Assembly: GCF_902830275.1 (NCBI RefSeq)
Contig: NZ_CADESW010000015.1
Span: 1 to 64,000 of the forward strand
Length of the DNA: 64,000 nucleotides
DNA from: Burkholderia stagnalis
GTDB taxonomy: Bacteria > Pseudomonadota > Gammaproteobacteria > Burkholderiales > Burkholderiaceae
Reading direction: 5' to 3'
The notes under the pieces are model-generated. The model was given only the letters and a program-made list of their open reading frames with translations. It was not told where the DNA came from and ran no database searches. The translations under genes and the position numbers were made by a program. Positions 17,601 through 25,056 of the stretch are shown one piece after another. Positions within the stretch are counted from its first letter, which is position 1; the number at the start of each line of letters is the position of its first letter.

Positions 17601-18666
17601 ACACGGTGAAGCCCGTCAGGCCGGCCTTCGGACGCGCGCCGCGGCCCGTCGCGCCTTCGTCGCGGATCTCGCCGCCTGCGCCGGTCGCCGCGCCCGGGAA
17701 CGGCGAGATCGCCGTCGGGTGGTTGTGCGTCTCGACCTTCATCAGCGTGTGCGTGAGCTCGGTGTGACGGCCGTAGCGCTCGCCCGGCTCGCCGGCTGCG
17801 CCCGTGTTGCGCGGGAACCAGCGTTCCGCTTCGGCGCCCATCATGATCGACGAGTTGTCCGAATACGCGACGATCGTGCCCTGCGGGCTCAGCTTCTCGG
17901 TGTTGCGGATCATCGCGAACAGCGACATGTCCTGCGCCTCGCCGTCGATCGTCCACTGCGCGTTGAAGATCTTGTGGCGGCAGTGCTCGCTGTTCGCCTG
18001 CGCGAACATCATCAGCTCGACGTCGGTCGGGTTGCGCTCGAGCTTGCGGAACGCGTCGACCAGGTAGTCGATCTCGTCGTCGGCGAGCGCGAGGCCCAGC
18101 TCGACGTTCGCGCGCTCGAGCGCGCCGCGGCCCTGCCCGAGCACGTCGACGGTCGCGAGCGGCTTGGCCGGCAGTTCGTCGAACAGGTGCTTCGCGTCGT
18201 CGCGCGACGCGACCACGCTTTCGGTCATCCGGTCGTGCAGCGCCGCGGCGACGGCCGCGCGCGCTTCGTCGGACAGCGCCTTCTTCCCGCCGAGCAGGCC
18301 CGACTTCAGCGTGACCGTGTACTCGACGCCGCGCTCGATACGGCGCACGTGCGTGAGGCCGCAGTGCTGCGCGATGTCGGTAGCCTTGCTCGCCCACGGC
18401 GACACCGTGCCGAGGCGCGGCAGCACGACGAACGACTCGCCGGCCCCCTTCTCGGCCGCCGGCTCGAACGGCGCGCCGTAGTGCATCAGCGCGTCGATGC
18501 GCGCGCTGTCGTCGGCCGACAGCGGCTCACTGGCGTTGACGAAATGCAGGAACTGGCCGCGGACCGCGACGATGTTGGCGTCGATCTGCCTGAGCGTGTC
18601 GAGCAGACGGGTCTGACGGAAATCGGAAAGGGCCGAAGCGCCGGGAAAACACGAGAAGTGAGCCAT
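14602..18666 (-). CDS. purL: phosphoribosylformylglycinamidine synthase
   Basis: A 1354-residue large-type PurL. It converts formylglycinamide ribonucleotide, glutamine and ATP to the amidine in step four of purine synthesis. The N-terminal region, two AIRS-related ATP-binding halves (with VETHNHPTAISPFPGAATG and VAYHDRSDGGLWATVCEMAFA), and a C-terminal glutamine amidotransferase domain with the nucleophile in LGICNGCQML and catalytic His/Glu region are all present. The start at 18666 (MAHFSCFPG) matches the family; an upstream extension does not. Length is complete. Confidence 0.97.
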   Translation of the reverse strand: MAHFSCFPGASALSDFRQTRLLDTLRQIDANIVAVRGQFLHFVNASEPLSADDSARIDALMHYGAPFEPAAEKGAGESFVVLPRLGTVSPWASKATDIAQHCGLTHVRRIERGVEYTVTLKSGLLGGKKALSDEARAAVAAALHDRMTESVVASRDDAKHLFDELPAKPLATVDVLGQGRGALERANVELGLALADDEIDYLVDAFRKLERNPTDVELMMFAQANSEHCRHKIFNAQWTIDGEAQDMSLFAMIRNTEKLSPQGTIVAYSDNSSIMMGAEAERWFPRNTGAAGEPGERYGRHTELTHTLMKVETHNHPTAISPFPGAATGAGGEIRDEGATGRGARPKAGLTGFTVSNLDLPDARQPWENARDAAQPVAERNPNEPHGPYGRPDRIASPLQIMVDGPLGGAAFNNEFGRPNLGGYFRVYEQNVGGQVRGYHKPIMIAGGLGNIADQHTHKHDVPAGSLLIQIGGPGMRIGMGGGAASSMATGANTAELDFDSVQRGNPEIERRAQEVINGCWQLGAENPILSIHDVGAGGLSNAFPEIVDGAGKGARFELRKVALEESGLSPREIWSNEAQERYVLAIAPGDLPRFEAICARERCPFAVVGVATDERQLQLVDDQASGGDEYPVDMPMEVLLGKPPRMHRDVTRVSTERAPVDVTGVALSQAAVDVLKHPTVASKSFLITIGDRSVGGTSVRDQMVGPWQVPVADCAVTALDYAGFKGEAMTMAERTPLAVIDAPASGRMAVGEAITNIASAPIASLDKLKLSANWMAACGTAGEDAALFDTVKAIGMELCPALGIGIPVGKDSLSMKTKWDDAGVAKEVVAPVSLIISAFAPVEDVRRHLTPQLQRVADAGDSVLIAIDLGRGKNRMGGSIFAQVTQQVGNTVPDVDDPEDLKRFFAAIQSLNAQGKLLAYHDRSDGGLWATVCEMAFAGHAGVSLNVDMLTLDENHESDYGDAKDWAKQTSGRREDRTLRALFSEELGAVVQVRATDRDAVLGALREFGLSSCSHVIGTVNERDVIEVYRDAKKIFDAPRVDLHRAWAEVSWRIARLRDNPACADAEYDTLLDAADPGIAPVLTFEPADDIAAPYIATGARPRVAVLREQGVNSHLETAYAFDRAGFDAHDVHMSDLLAGRVTLADFAGAVACGGFSYGDVLGAGEGWAKTIRFNANLSDMFSAFFARPDTFALGICNGCQMLSSLASMIPGAQAWPKFTRNKSEQFEARFSFVEVQASPSIFFAGMEGSRIPVAVAHGEGYADFSQQGDIGSVAVAMRYVDHRGEATERYPFNPNGSPAGITSVTTADGRFTVLMPHMERVHRTVTMSWHPEGWDEASPWMRVFRNARRWLG

Positions 18667-18727
18667 GGGCTGGACTGACGTCGATGAGTCGCGCAAGGTG
18701 GCGACGTGGGGCGAAAGGAAGGCCGTA

Positions 18728-18733
18728 ATTATA
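18728..18733 (-). promoter_or_regulatory. candidate -10 box for purL
   Basis: The minus strand reads a perfect TATAAT about 60 bp upstream of the purL ATG. A matching -35 hexamer is not clear (nearest TTGGGC at short spacing), so an activator or an atypical promoter is possible. Confidence 0.45.
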
Positions 18734-18895
18734 CCCGGAAGTCGGCCGCCCAAGGCCCGCCCGTGCGCGCCGTCGCGGCGCGAACGCCGCCGGCCGCCGG
18801 TTTGGCGCTATCATTGCCGGTTCACCGGGCCGCACGGCCCGTCACGCGAATCACCCACCGGGCGGCCGTGTCGCCGCCCGTCATCGAAGCAATCC

Positions 18896-20200
18896 ATGGA
18901 TGTCATCGTCATCGGCGGCGGAATCAGCGGCGTCGCCACCGCCTACCAGCTGCGCGCGGCCGGCCATCGCGTCTGCGTGGTCGAGCGCCACGCGACCGTC
19001 GCGCAGGGTGCGACCTACGGCGATGGCGGCACGCTGCTGCCGAGCCCGCTCGACGTCTGGTTCGGACCGACCTTCATGCGCCAGCGCCACGCGCGCGACA
19101 GCGGCATCGTCTACAAGCCCGGGCTGAACGGCGCCGTGCGGCGCTTCGTGAAGCAGCTCGGCGCGCTGCGCGAACCCGACGCGTTCGCCGCCCAGTACGA
19201 CCGGCTGCGCCCGCTGATCGACGCGTCGCGCGATACGCTCGCCGACATCGAAGCCCGCTTCGACCTCGAATTCGAACAGAAGACCGGCGTGCTGCACGTC
19301 GTGCGCGACGCCTCCGACTGGGACGCCGCGCAGCCCGCGCTCGAGCTGCTGCGCACGCTCGACCTGCCGCACCGGATGCTGACGGCCGCCGAATGCGCGG
19401 CGCTCGAGCCGTCGGTGCCCGCCGAACCGGCGTTCGCCGGCGGCGTGCTGCTCGAGACCGAGCGCACCGCGAACTGCCCGCTGTTCGCGAAGCTCGTCAA
19501 GCAACTGCTCGACGAGCACGGCGTGCAGTTCCGCTTCGGCGCGGAAGTCGCCGCGATCCGCACGGACACCGGCCGCGCCGCGGTCGAGCTCGCCCCGCCG
19601 CGCGGCGACCGGCGCGCGGCGAAGGCGCGCGAGGTCGACGTGATTTCCGCCGATGCGATCGTGGTGGCCGCGGGCGCGGGCAGCCTCGCGCTGCTCGAAC
19701 GGCTCGGCATGCGCGTGCCGCTGCATCCGCTGCGCGTGCACACGCTGACCGCGCCGGTTGCCTACGTCGAACACGCGCCGCACCTGACCGTCGTCGATTC
19801 GGTCAAGCGGATCGCGATGACGCGAACTCAGCAGCGGCTGCGCGTCGGCGGCGGTGCGGTGCTGCAAAGCGCGCAGGACGCCGCGCGGCCGCTCGCCGAA
19901 CCGCTCGCCGAGGCCGCGCTCGCGCTGCTCGGCCAGGCCGCCCACGACTGGGTGCCAGGCGCGGCGAAGATCTCCGCCGCGCTGTCGTGGCAAGGCACGC
20001 AGTTGCTGTCGCCGGACGGCCTGCCGGTCGTCGGTCCGACCCCGCATCCGCGCGTGTTCGCCAACTTCGGGCATGGGCCCGCTGGTTGGGGGCTCGCGTG
20101 CGGGTCTGCTAAAGTGGTGGCGGATTACCTCGGCGGCTCGACGCAGCACTGGCCCGCCGACACGCTCGCCGCGCTGCGCGCCGAGCGCTTCACGCACTGA
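18896..20200 (+). CDS. FAD-dependent D-amino-acid dehydrogenase-like oxidoreductase
   Basis: A 434-residue DAO-family flavoprotein with the FAD-binding VIVIGGGISGVATAYQLRAAGH at the N-terminus and a second FAD contact DGLPVVGPTPHPRVFANFGHGPAGWGLACGSAKV near the C-terminus. It most resembles DadA-type D-amino-acid dehydrogenases that oxidise D-amino acids and pass electrons to quinone. The exact substrate is not visible. The start at 18896 places the GxGxxG fold right at the N-terminus, as usual. It is divergent from purL. Confidence 0.85.
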   Translation: MDVIVIGGGISGVATAYQLRAAGHRVCVVERHATVAQGATYGDGGTLLPSPLDVWFGPTFMRQRHARDSGIVYKPGLNGAVRRFVKQLGALREPDAFAAQYDRLRPLIDASRDTLADIEARFDLEFEQKTGVLHVVRDASDWDAAQPALELLRTLDLPHRMLTAAECAALEPSVPAEPAFAGGVLLETERTANCPLFAKLVKQLLDEHGVQFRFGAEVAAIRTDTGRAAVELAPPRGDRRAAKAREVDVISADAIVVAAGAGSLALLERLGMRVPLHPLRVHTLTAPVAYVEHAPHLTVVDSVKRIAMTRTQQRLRVGGGAVLQSAQDAARPLAEPLAEAALALLGQAAHDWVPGAAKISAALSWQGTQLLSPDGLPVVGPTPHPRVFANFGHGPAGWGLACGSAKVVADYLGGSTQHWPADTLAALRAERFTH

Positions 20201-20243
20201 CCGGCCGCACGGGCATGCCCGGCGGCGCCACCGTCCCGCCGCC

Positions 20244-21788
20244 ATGACCGTCGCCCACCCGCCTCCCCACCCCGAACCGATCGCGCTCTGGCGCGCCGCC
20301 GACCTGCGCGCCGCCGAAGCCGCCGCGGCCGCGGCGCTGCCGCCCCACGCGCTGATGGCGCGCGCGGGCGCCGCGGCCGCGCGCTGGCTGTCCGAGCGCG
20401 TGGCCGGCGACGACCGCCCCGTGTGGTTCGCGGTCGGCCCCGGCAACAATGGCGGCGACGCGCTCGTCGCGGCCGCGGAGCTGCAGCAGCTCGGCGTCGC
20501 GACGCAGGCGTGGATGCCCGTCACGGTAAAGCCCGACGACGCGCAATGGGCGCTCGGCCTCGCCCGCGCCGCCGGCGTGCCGGTGTCGGCCGAACCGCCG
20601 GCGTCGCTCGACGGCTACGCGTGGGTCGTCGACGGCCTGTTCGGCATCGGCCTTGCTCGCGCGCTCGACGGCGCGTTCGCCGCCGAAGCCGGCCGCATCG
20701 CCGCGCGCGCCCGCACCACCGGCCGCGTGCTCGCGCTCGACGTGCCGAGCGGGCTCGACGGCGACACCGGCCGGATCGTCGGCGCGGGCGCCGCGGTGGC
20801 CGCGACGCACACGCTGACCTTCATCGGCGCGAAGCCCGGCCTGTACATGGGCGAAGGCCGCGATCTCGCCGGCGAGATCGTAATCGCGTCGCTCGACGTC
20901 CCGCCTCCGGCCGCGCCGGACGTGGTGCTGAACGCGCCGGCCCGGTTCGCGGCCGCGCTGCCCGCACGCGCGTTCGCCTCGCACAAGGGCACGTTCGGCA
21001 GCCTGGCCGTGATCGGCGGCGACACCGGCATGTGCGGCGCGCCGATCCTCGCCGCGCGCGCCGCGCTGTTCGCCGGCGCGGGCAAGGTGCATGTCGGCTT
21101 CCTCGGCGCGGGCGCGCCGCCCTACGATCCGCCGTTCCCCGAACTGATGCTGCACCCGGCCGACGGCCTCGATCCGGGCGCGATGACCGCGATCGCGGCC
21201 GGCTGCGGGCTCGGCACGCGCGAGGCCGCGGCGACGCTCGTGCGCGACGTGCTCGCACACGATGCGGCCATGCTGCTCGATGCCGACGCACTGAACCTGA
21301 TCGCCACGCACCCCGAGCTGGCGGCCGCGGTGGCCGCGCGCGGCGCGCGGGGCCTCGCGTGTGTCCTGACCCCGCATCCGCTGGAAGCGGCACGGCTGCT
21401 CGGCAGCGACACCGCGACCGTGCAGCGCGACCGCCTCGCGGCCGCCCACGCGCTCGCGGCGCGCTTCGCGAGCGTCGTCGTGCTGAAAGGCGCCGGCACC
21501 GTGATCGCCGCGCCCGACGGCCGCCTGACGGTCAATCCGACCGGCAACGCGGCGCTCGCGACGGGCGGCACCGGCGACGTGCTCGGCGGCGTGATCGGCG
21601 CGCTGCTCGCGCAGCGCGTCGCGCCCCATGCGGCCGCGCTCGCGGGCGTGTACCTGCACGGCCTCGCGGCCGACACGCTGGTTGCGGACGGCACGGGCCC
21701 GGCCGGCCTGACGGCCGGCGAACTCGCGCCCCGCGTGCGCACGCTGATCAATCGGCTTTTTTACCCGTGCAGGCGCGCGAACACATAA
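20244..21788 (+). CDS. nnr: bifunctional NAD(P)HX epimerase / dehydratase
   Basis: A 514-residue fusion that repairs damaged hydrated NADH and NADPH. The N-terminal YjeF_N domain (about 1-215) shows AVGPGNNGGDALVAA, VDGLFGIGLAR and LDVPSGLDGDTG. The C-terminal carbohydrate-kinase-like ADP/ATP-dependent dehydratase (about 235-505) shows HKGTFGSLAVIGG, LTPHPLEAARLLG and NATGGTGDVLGGVIGALLAQ. Both parts look intact. It starts 43 bp after the amine oxidase gene and may share its transcript. Confidence 0.93.
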   Translation: MTVAHPPPHPEPIALWRAADLRAAEAAAAAALPPHALMARAGAAAARWLSERVAGDDRPVWFAVGPGNNGGDALVAAAELQQLGVATQAWMPVTVKPDDAQWALGLARAAGVPVSAEPPASLDGYAWVVDGLFGIGLARALDGAFAAEAGRIAARARTTGRVLALDVPSGLDGDTGRIVGAGAAVAATHTLTFIGAKPGLYMGEGRDLAGEIVIASLDVPPPAAPDVVLNAPARFAAALPARAFASHKGTFGSLAVIGGDTGMCGAPILAARAALFAGAGKVHVGFLGAGAPPYDPPFPELMLHPADGLDPGAMTAIAAGCGLGTREAAATLVRDVLAHDAAMLLDADALNLIATHPELAAAVAARGARGLACVLTPHPLEAARLLGSDTATVQRDRLAAAHALAARFASVVVLKGAGTVIAAPDGRLTVNPTGNAALATGGTGDVLGGVIGALLAQRVAPHAAALAGVYLHGLAADTLVADGTGPAGLTAGELAPRVRTLINRLFYPCRRANT

Positions 21789-21794
21789 CGCCGC

Positions 21795-21800
21795 TATACT
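21795..21800 (+). promoter_or_regulatory. candidate -10 box for pgi
   Basis: TATACT about 100 bp upstream of pgi, just after the preceding stop codon. No good -35 is seen. Confidence 0.35.
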
Positions 21801-21899
21801 GACTCCCCCGCCGACCGGCGGGCCCGCTCGTCCGCCGGCCGTTCGAACCCGAAGCGCCGGCGCGGCATTCCTCCCGATTCACGCTTCACTCGAACCGTC

Positions 21900-23522
21900 A
21901 TGACGCTGAATTCGTTCCCCGCCTGGACTGCCCTTCAAACCCACTACGAACAGATCCGCGGCGCCCGGCTGCGCGACTGGTTCGCACCGGAAAACGACCC
22001 CGCGCCCACCCGTGCCGAGCGCTTCACGTTCTCCGGCGGCGGCCTTGCGGCCGACTTCTCGAAGAACCGCATCACCGACGACACGCTGCGCCTGCTCGTG
22101 CAGCTCGCACGCGAGGCCGGCGTCGAAGCGCGCCGCGACGCGATGTTCGCGGGCGACATCGTCAATCCGACCGAAGGCCGCGCGGCGCTGCACACCGCGC
22201 TGCGCGCGACCGATCCGCACGCGCCGTTCCACGCACAGGTCAGCGCCGAGCGCGCCAAGATGGCGACGTTCGCACGCGCCGTGCGCAGCGGCGCGTGGAC
22301 CGGCTACACCGGCAAGCGCATCCGTCACGTGATCAACATCGGCATCGGCGGTTCGGATCTCGGCCCGAAGATGGTCGTGCACGCGCTGCACCACGTCGCG
22401 ACGCCCGAGATCTCGACGCACTTCGTGTCGAACGTCGACGGCGCCGATCTCGCGCGCGTGCTCGAGCAGGTCGACCCGGAGGAAACGCTCGCGATCATCG
22501 TGTCGAAGACCTTCACGACGCTCGAGACGATGACCAACGCGCACTCGCTGCGCGACTGGTTCGTCGCGAAGGGCTGCCCGGAAAGCGCGCTGTCGAAGCA
22601 CTTCGTCGGCGTGTCGGCGAACCCGGCCGAAGTCGTCCGGTTCGGCATCGACGAGAACAACGTGTTCGAGATGTGGGACTGGGTCGGCGGCCGCTATTCG
22701 CTGTGGTCGGCGGTCGGGCTGTCGATCATGATCGCGGTCGGCCCTGAGCATTTCGACGAACTGCTCGCCGGCGCGAACGACATGGACCGCCATTTCCGCG
22801 ACGCGCCGCTCGAGCGCAACCTGCCCGTGCTGCTCGGCCTGATCGGCATCTGGTATCGCAACTTCTTCGGCTCGCAGAGCTACCTGGTCGCGCCGTACTC
22901 CGAGGCGCTGCATTTCCTGCCGTCGTACCTGCAGCAGCTCGAGATGGAGAGCAACGGCAAGTCGGCGCGCCTGGACGGCCGCTTCGTCGACTATCCGACC
23001 TCCGCCGTGACCTGGGGCGAGCCCGGCACCAACGGCCAGCATGCGTTCTTCCAGATGCTGCACCAGGGGCCGACGATCGTGCCGATCGATTTCATCGCGG
23101 TGCTGACGCCCGAGCATCCGCTCGCGAGCCATCACCCGAAGCTGCTCGCGAACTGCTTCGCGCAGAGCGAGGCGCTGATGCTCGGCCGCACGCTCGACGA
23201 GGCGCGCAAGGTCGCCGGCCCCGGCAACGAGGCGCTGGCGCCGCACCTGACCTTCCCCGGCAACCGCCCGACGACGACGCTGCTCGTCGACGCGCTGACG
23301 CCCCGCTCGCTCGGCGCGCTGATCGCGCTGTACGAGCACAAGGTGCTGGTGCAGGCATCGGTGTGGCAGATCAATCCGTTCGACCAGTGGGGCGTGGAAC
23401 TCGGCAAGATCCTCGGCAAGGTGGTCGAGGCGGACCTGAACGGCGATGCGCTCGATCCGGCGAAGCACGACTCGTCGACGACGGCGCTGATCACGCGCGC
23501 ACGCGCAGCGCTCGAACGCTGA
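21900..23522 (+). CDS. pgi: glucose-6-phosphate isomerase
   Basis: A 540-residue Pgi that interconverts glucose 6-phosphate and fructose 6-phosphate. Phosphate-binding GIGGSDLGPKMV and SKTFTTLET, and the family signature VGGRYSLWSAVGLSI, are present. The C-terminal catalytic lysine lies in WGVELGK, and the base glutamate region GTNGQHAFFQ is also seen. Length and order match the bacterial family. Confidence 0.97.
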   Translation: MTLNSFPAWTALQTHYEQIRGARLRDWFAPENDPAPTRAERFTFSGGGLAADFSKNRITDDTLRLLVQLAREAGVEARRDAMFAGDIVNPTEGRAALHTALRATDPHAPFHAQVSAERAKMATFARAVRSGAWTGYTGKRIRHVINIGIGGSDLGPKMVVHALHHVATPEISTHFVSNVDGADLARVLEQVDPEETLAIIVSKTFTTLETMTNAHSLRDWFVAKGCPESALSKHFVGVSANPAEVVRFGIDENNVFEMWDWVGGRYSLWSAVGLSIMIAVGPEHFDELLAGANDMDRHFRDAPLERNLPVLLGLIGIWYRNFFGSQSYLVAPYSEALHFLPSYLQQLEMESNGKSARLDGRFVDYPTSAVTWGEPGTNGQHAFFQMLHQGPTIVPIDFIAVLTPEHPLASHHPKLLANCFAQSEALMLGRTLDEARKVAGPGNEALAPHLTFPGNRPTTTLLVDALTPRSLGALIALYEHKVLVQASVWQINPFDQWGVELGKILGKVVEADLNGDALDPAKHDSSTTALITRARAALER

Positions 23523-23578
23523 CGGAAACGACGCCGGCCGCGCGACGCATGGGTGCGGCCGGTTCGTCGAAGCGGCGA

Positions 23579-24292
23579 TCAGGTGCCGCGGTGCACCGCG
23601 CGCGGCGTCACGATGCGGCCCGCATCGAGCATCACCGTCGTCGCGCAGCGGCGCGCGAGCTCGGGATCGTGCGTGACCAGCACGAGCGTCGAGCCGTGCG
23701 TGCGGTTGAGTTCGAACATCAGGTCGATGACCGCGTGGCCGGTCGCGGCATCGAGGCTGCCGGTCGGCTCGTCGGCGAACAGGATCGACGGATGGGTGAC
23801 GAACGCGCGCGCGAGCGCGACGCGCTGCTGCTCGCCGCCGGAAAGCAGCTTCGGGTAATGCGTGGTGCGTTCGCCGAGCCCGACCTGCACGAGCAGTGCA
23901 CGCGCGCGGTCGGCCGCGTCGCGCGCGCCGATGCCGCCTTGCAGCTCGAGCGGCAGCATCACGTTTTCGAGCGCGGTCAGGTGCGGCATCAGCTGGAACG
24001 ACTGGAACACGAACCCGACCGCGCCGTTGCGCAGCGCGGCGCGCGCGTCCTCGTCGAGCTGCTCGAGCGGCTGGCCAAGCAGGCGAACCGTGCCGCTCGT
24101 CGCGCTGTCCAACCCCGCAAGCAGGCCGAGCAGCGTCGATTTGCCGGACCCCGACGCGCCGACGATCGCAAGGCTGCTGCCGGCGCGCACGGCGAGCTCG
24201 ATGCCGTCGAGGATCGTCAGCTCGCCGGTTGCGTCGGCGACACGCTTGCTCACGCCATGGACTTCGATGATCGGATCGCTAATCTTGAGCAT
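23579..24292 (-). CDS. ABC transporter ATP-binding protein (YbbA-like)
   Basis: A 237-residue ATPase of the LolD/MacB-type family. Walker A GASGSGKSTLLG, Q-loop QSFQLMPHL, signature LSGGEQQRVALARAF, Walker B ILFADEPTGSLD and the H-loop VTHD are all present. Divergent position to tesA matches the E. coli ybbA-tesA arrangement, where YbbA pairs with a large permease YbbP; no such permease gene is visible in this window. The start ATG at 24292 overlaps the tesA start codon on the other strand (CATG), so either the real start is downstream or the two start codons share bases. Confidence 0.92.
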   Translation of the reverse strand: MLKISDPIIEVHGVSKRVADATGELTILDGIELAVRAGSSLAIVGASGSGKSTLLGLLAGLDSATSGTVRLLGQPLEQLDEDARAALRNGAVGFVFQSFQLMPHLTALENVMLPLELQGGIGARDAADRARALLVQVGLGERTTHYPKLLSGGEQQRVALARAFVTHPSILFADEPTGSLDAATGHAVIDLMFELNRTHGSTLVLVTHDPELARRCATTVMLDAGRIVTPRAVHRGT

Positions 24293-24968
24293 GGACACGA
24301 CTATTGGCAGAAAGAGACGCGCGGCGCTCGCCGCGCTGTTGAGCGGTGCGCTCGCCGCGACCGCCGCCGGCCTCGCTTGCGCCGCGACCTCGCCGGCCGC
24401 GTCGCCAGGCCAGCCCGTGATCGTCGTGCTGGGCGACAGCCTGTCCGCCGAATACGGCCTGCCGCGCGACACCGGATGGGTCGCGCTGCTGCGGCAGCGG
24501 CTTGCGACCGAGCGAATCGATTATAGCGTCGCGAACGCGAGCATCAGCGGCGACACCACGAGCGGCGGACGCGCGCGGCTGCCCGCGGTCCTCGAGCGGC
24601 TCAAGCCCGCGATCGTCGTCGTCGAGCTCGGCGCGAACGACGCGCTGCGCGGCGTGCCGCTCGCGACGACCGAGCGCAACCTGCGCGAGATCGTCGCCGA
24701 TGCGCAGCGCGCCCGCGCAAAGGTCGTGCTGGTCGGCATGTACGTGCCGCCCAACTACGGGCCCGACTACACGCAGAAGTTCCACGGCATCTACACGAAG
24801 CTGTCGAAGGACCTGCGCGTGCCGCTCGTGCCGTTCCTGCTGGCCGGCCTCGAAAACAAGCCCGAGATGTTCCAGGCCGACCAGATCCATCCGACGCAGC
24901 AGGCGCAGGGCGCGCTGCTCGACAACGTGTGGCCGTCGCTGAAGCCGCTGCTCAAGCCGCGCGGCTGA
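24291..24968 (+). CDS. tesA: periplasmic acyl-CoA thioesterase / lysophospholipase L1-like
   Basis: A 225-residue SGNH hydrolase of the TesA type, acting on thioesters and lysophospholipids in the periplasm. The signal peptide covers about residues 1-31. Block I GDSLSAEYG carries the serine, block III GANDALRG the asparagine, and block V DQIHPTQQAQ the Asp-His pair. The ATG at 24291 lies inside CATG shared with the divergent ABC ATPase gene. Confidence 0.94.
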   Translation: MDTTIGRKRRAALAALLSGALAATAAGLACAATSPAASPGQPVIVVLGDSLSAEYGLPRDTGWVALLRQRLATERIDYSVANASISGDTTSGGRARLPAVLERLKPAIVVVELGANDALRGVPLATTERNLREIVADAQRARAKVVLVGMYVPPNYGPDYTQKFHGIYTKLSKDLRVPLVPFLLAGLENKPEMFQADQIHPTQQAQGALLDNVWPSLKPLLKPRG

Positions 24969-25007
24969 GCGCACGCCACGCGCGCGCCCCGTCTGCACCG
25001 GGCCAAC

Positions 25008-25036
25008 AAAAAGCCCCGCTCGATGGCGGGGCTTTT
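25008..25036. terminator. bidirectional terminator between tesA and ppiD
   Basis: Hairpin AAAAAGCCCCGC / GCGGGGCTTTTT with a 6-base loop between two converging genes. Confidence 0.92.
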
Positions 25037-25056
25037 TGCTGTCGACGAAGCGGCGA

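Noticed and set aside
14272..18678. A 1468-codon open frame on the plus strand opposite purL
   Set aside because: Same cause: it mirrors purL, has the composition of an antisense frame, and shows no domain.
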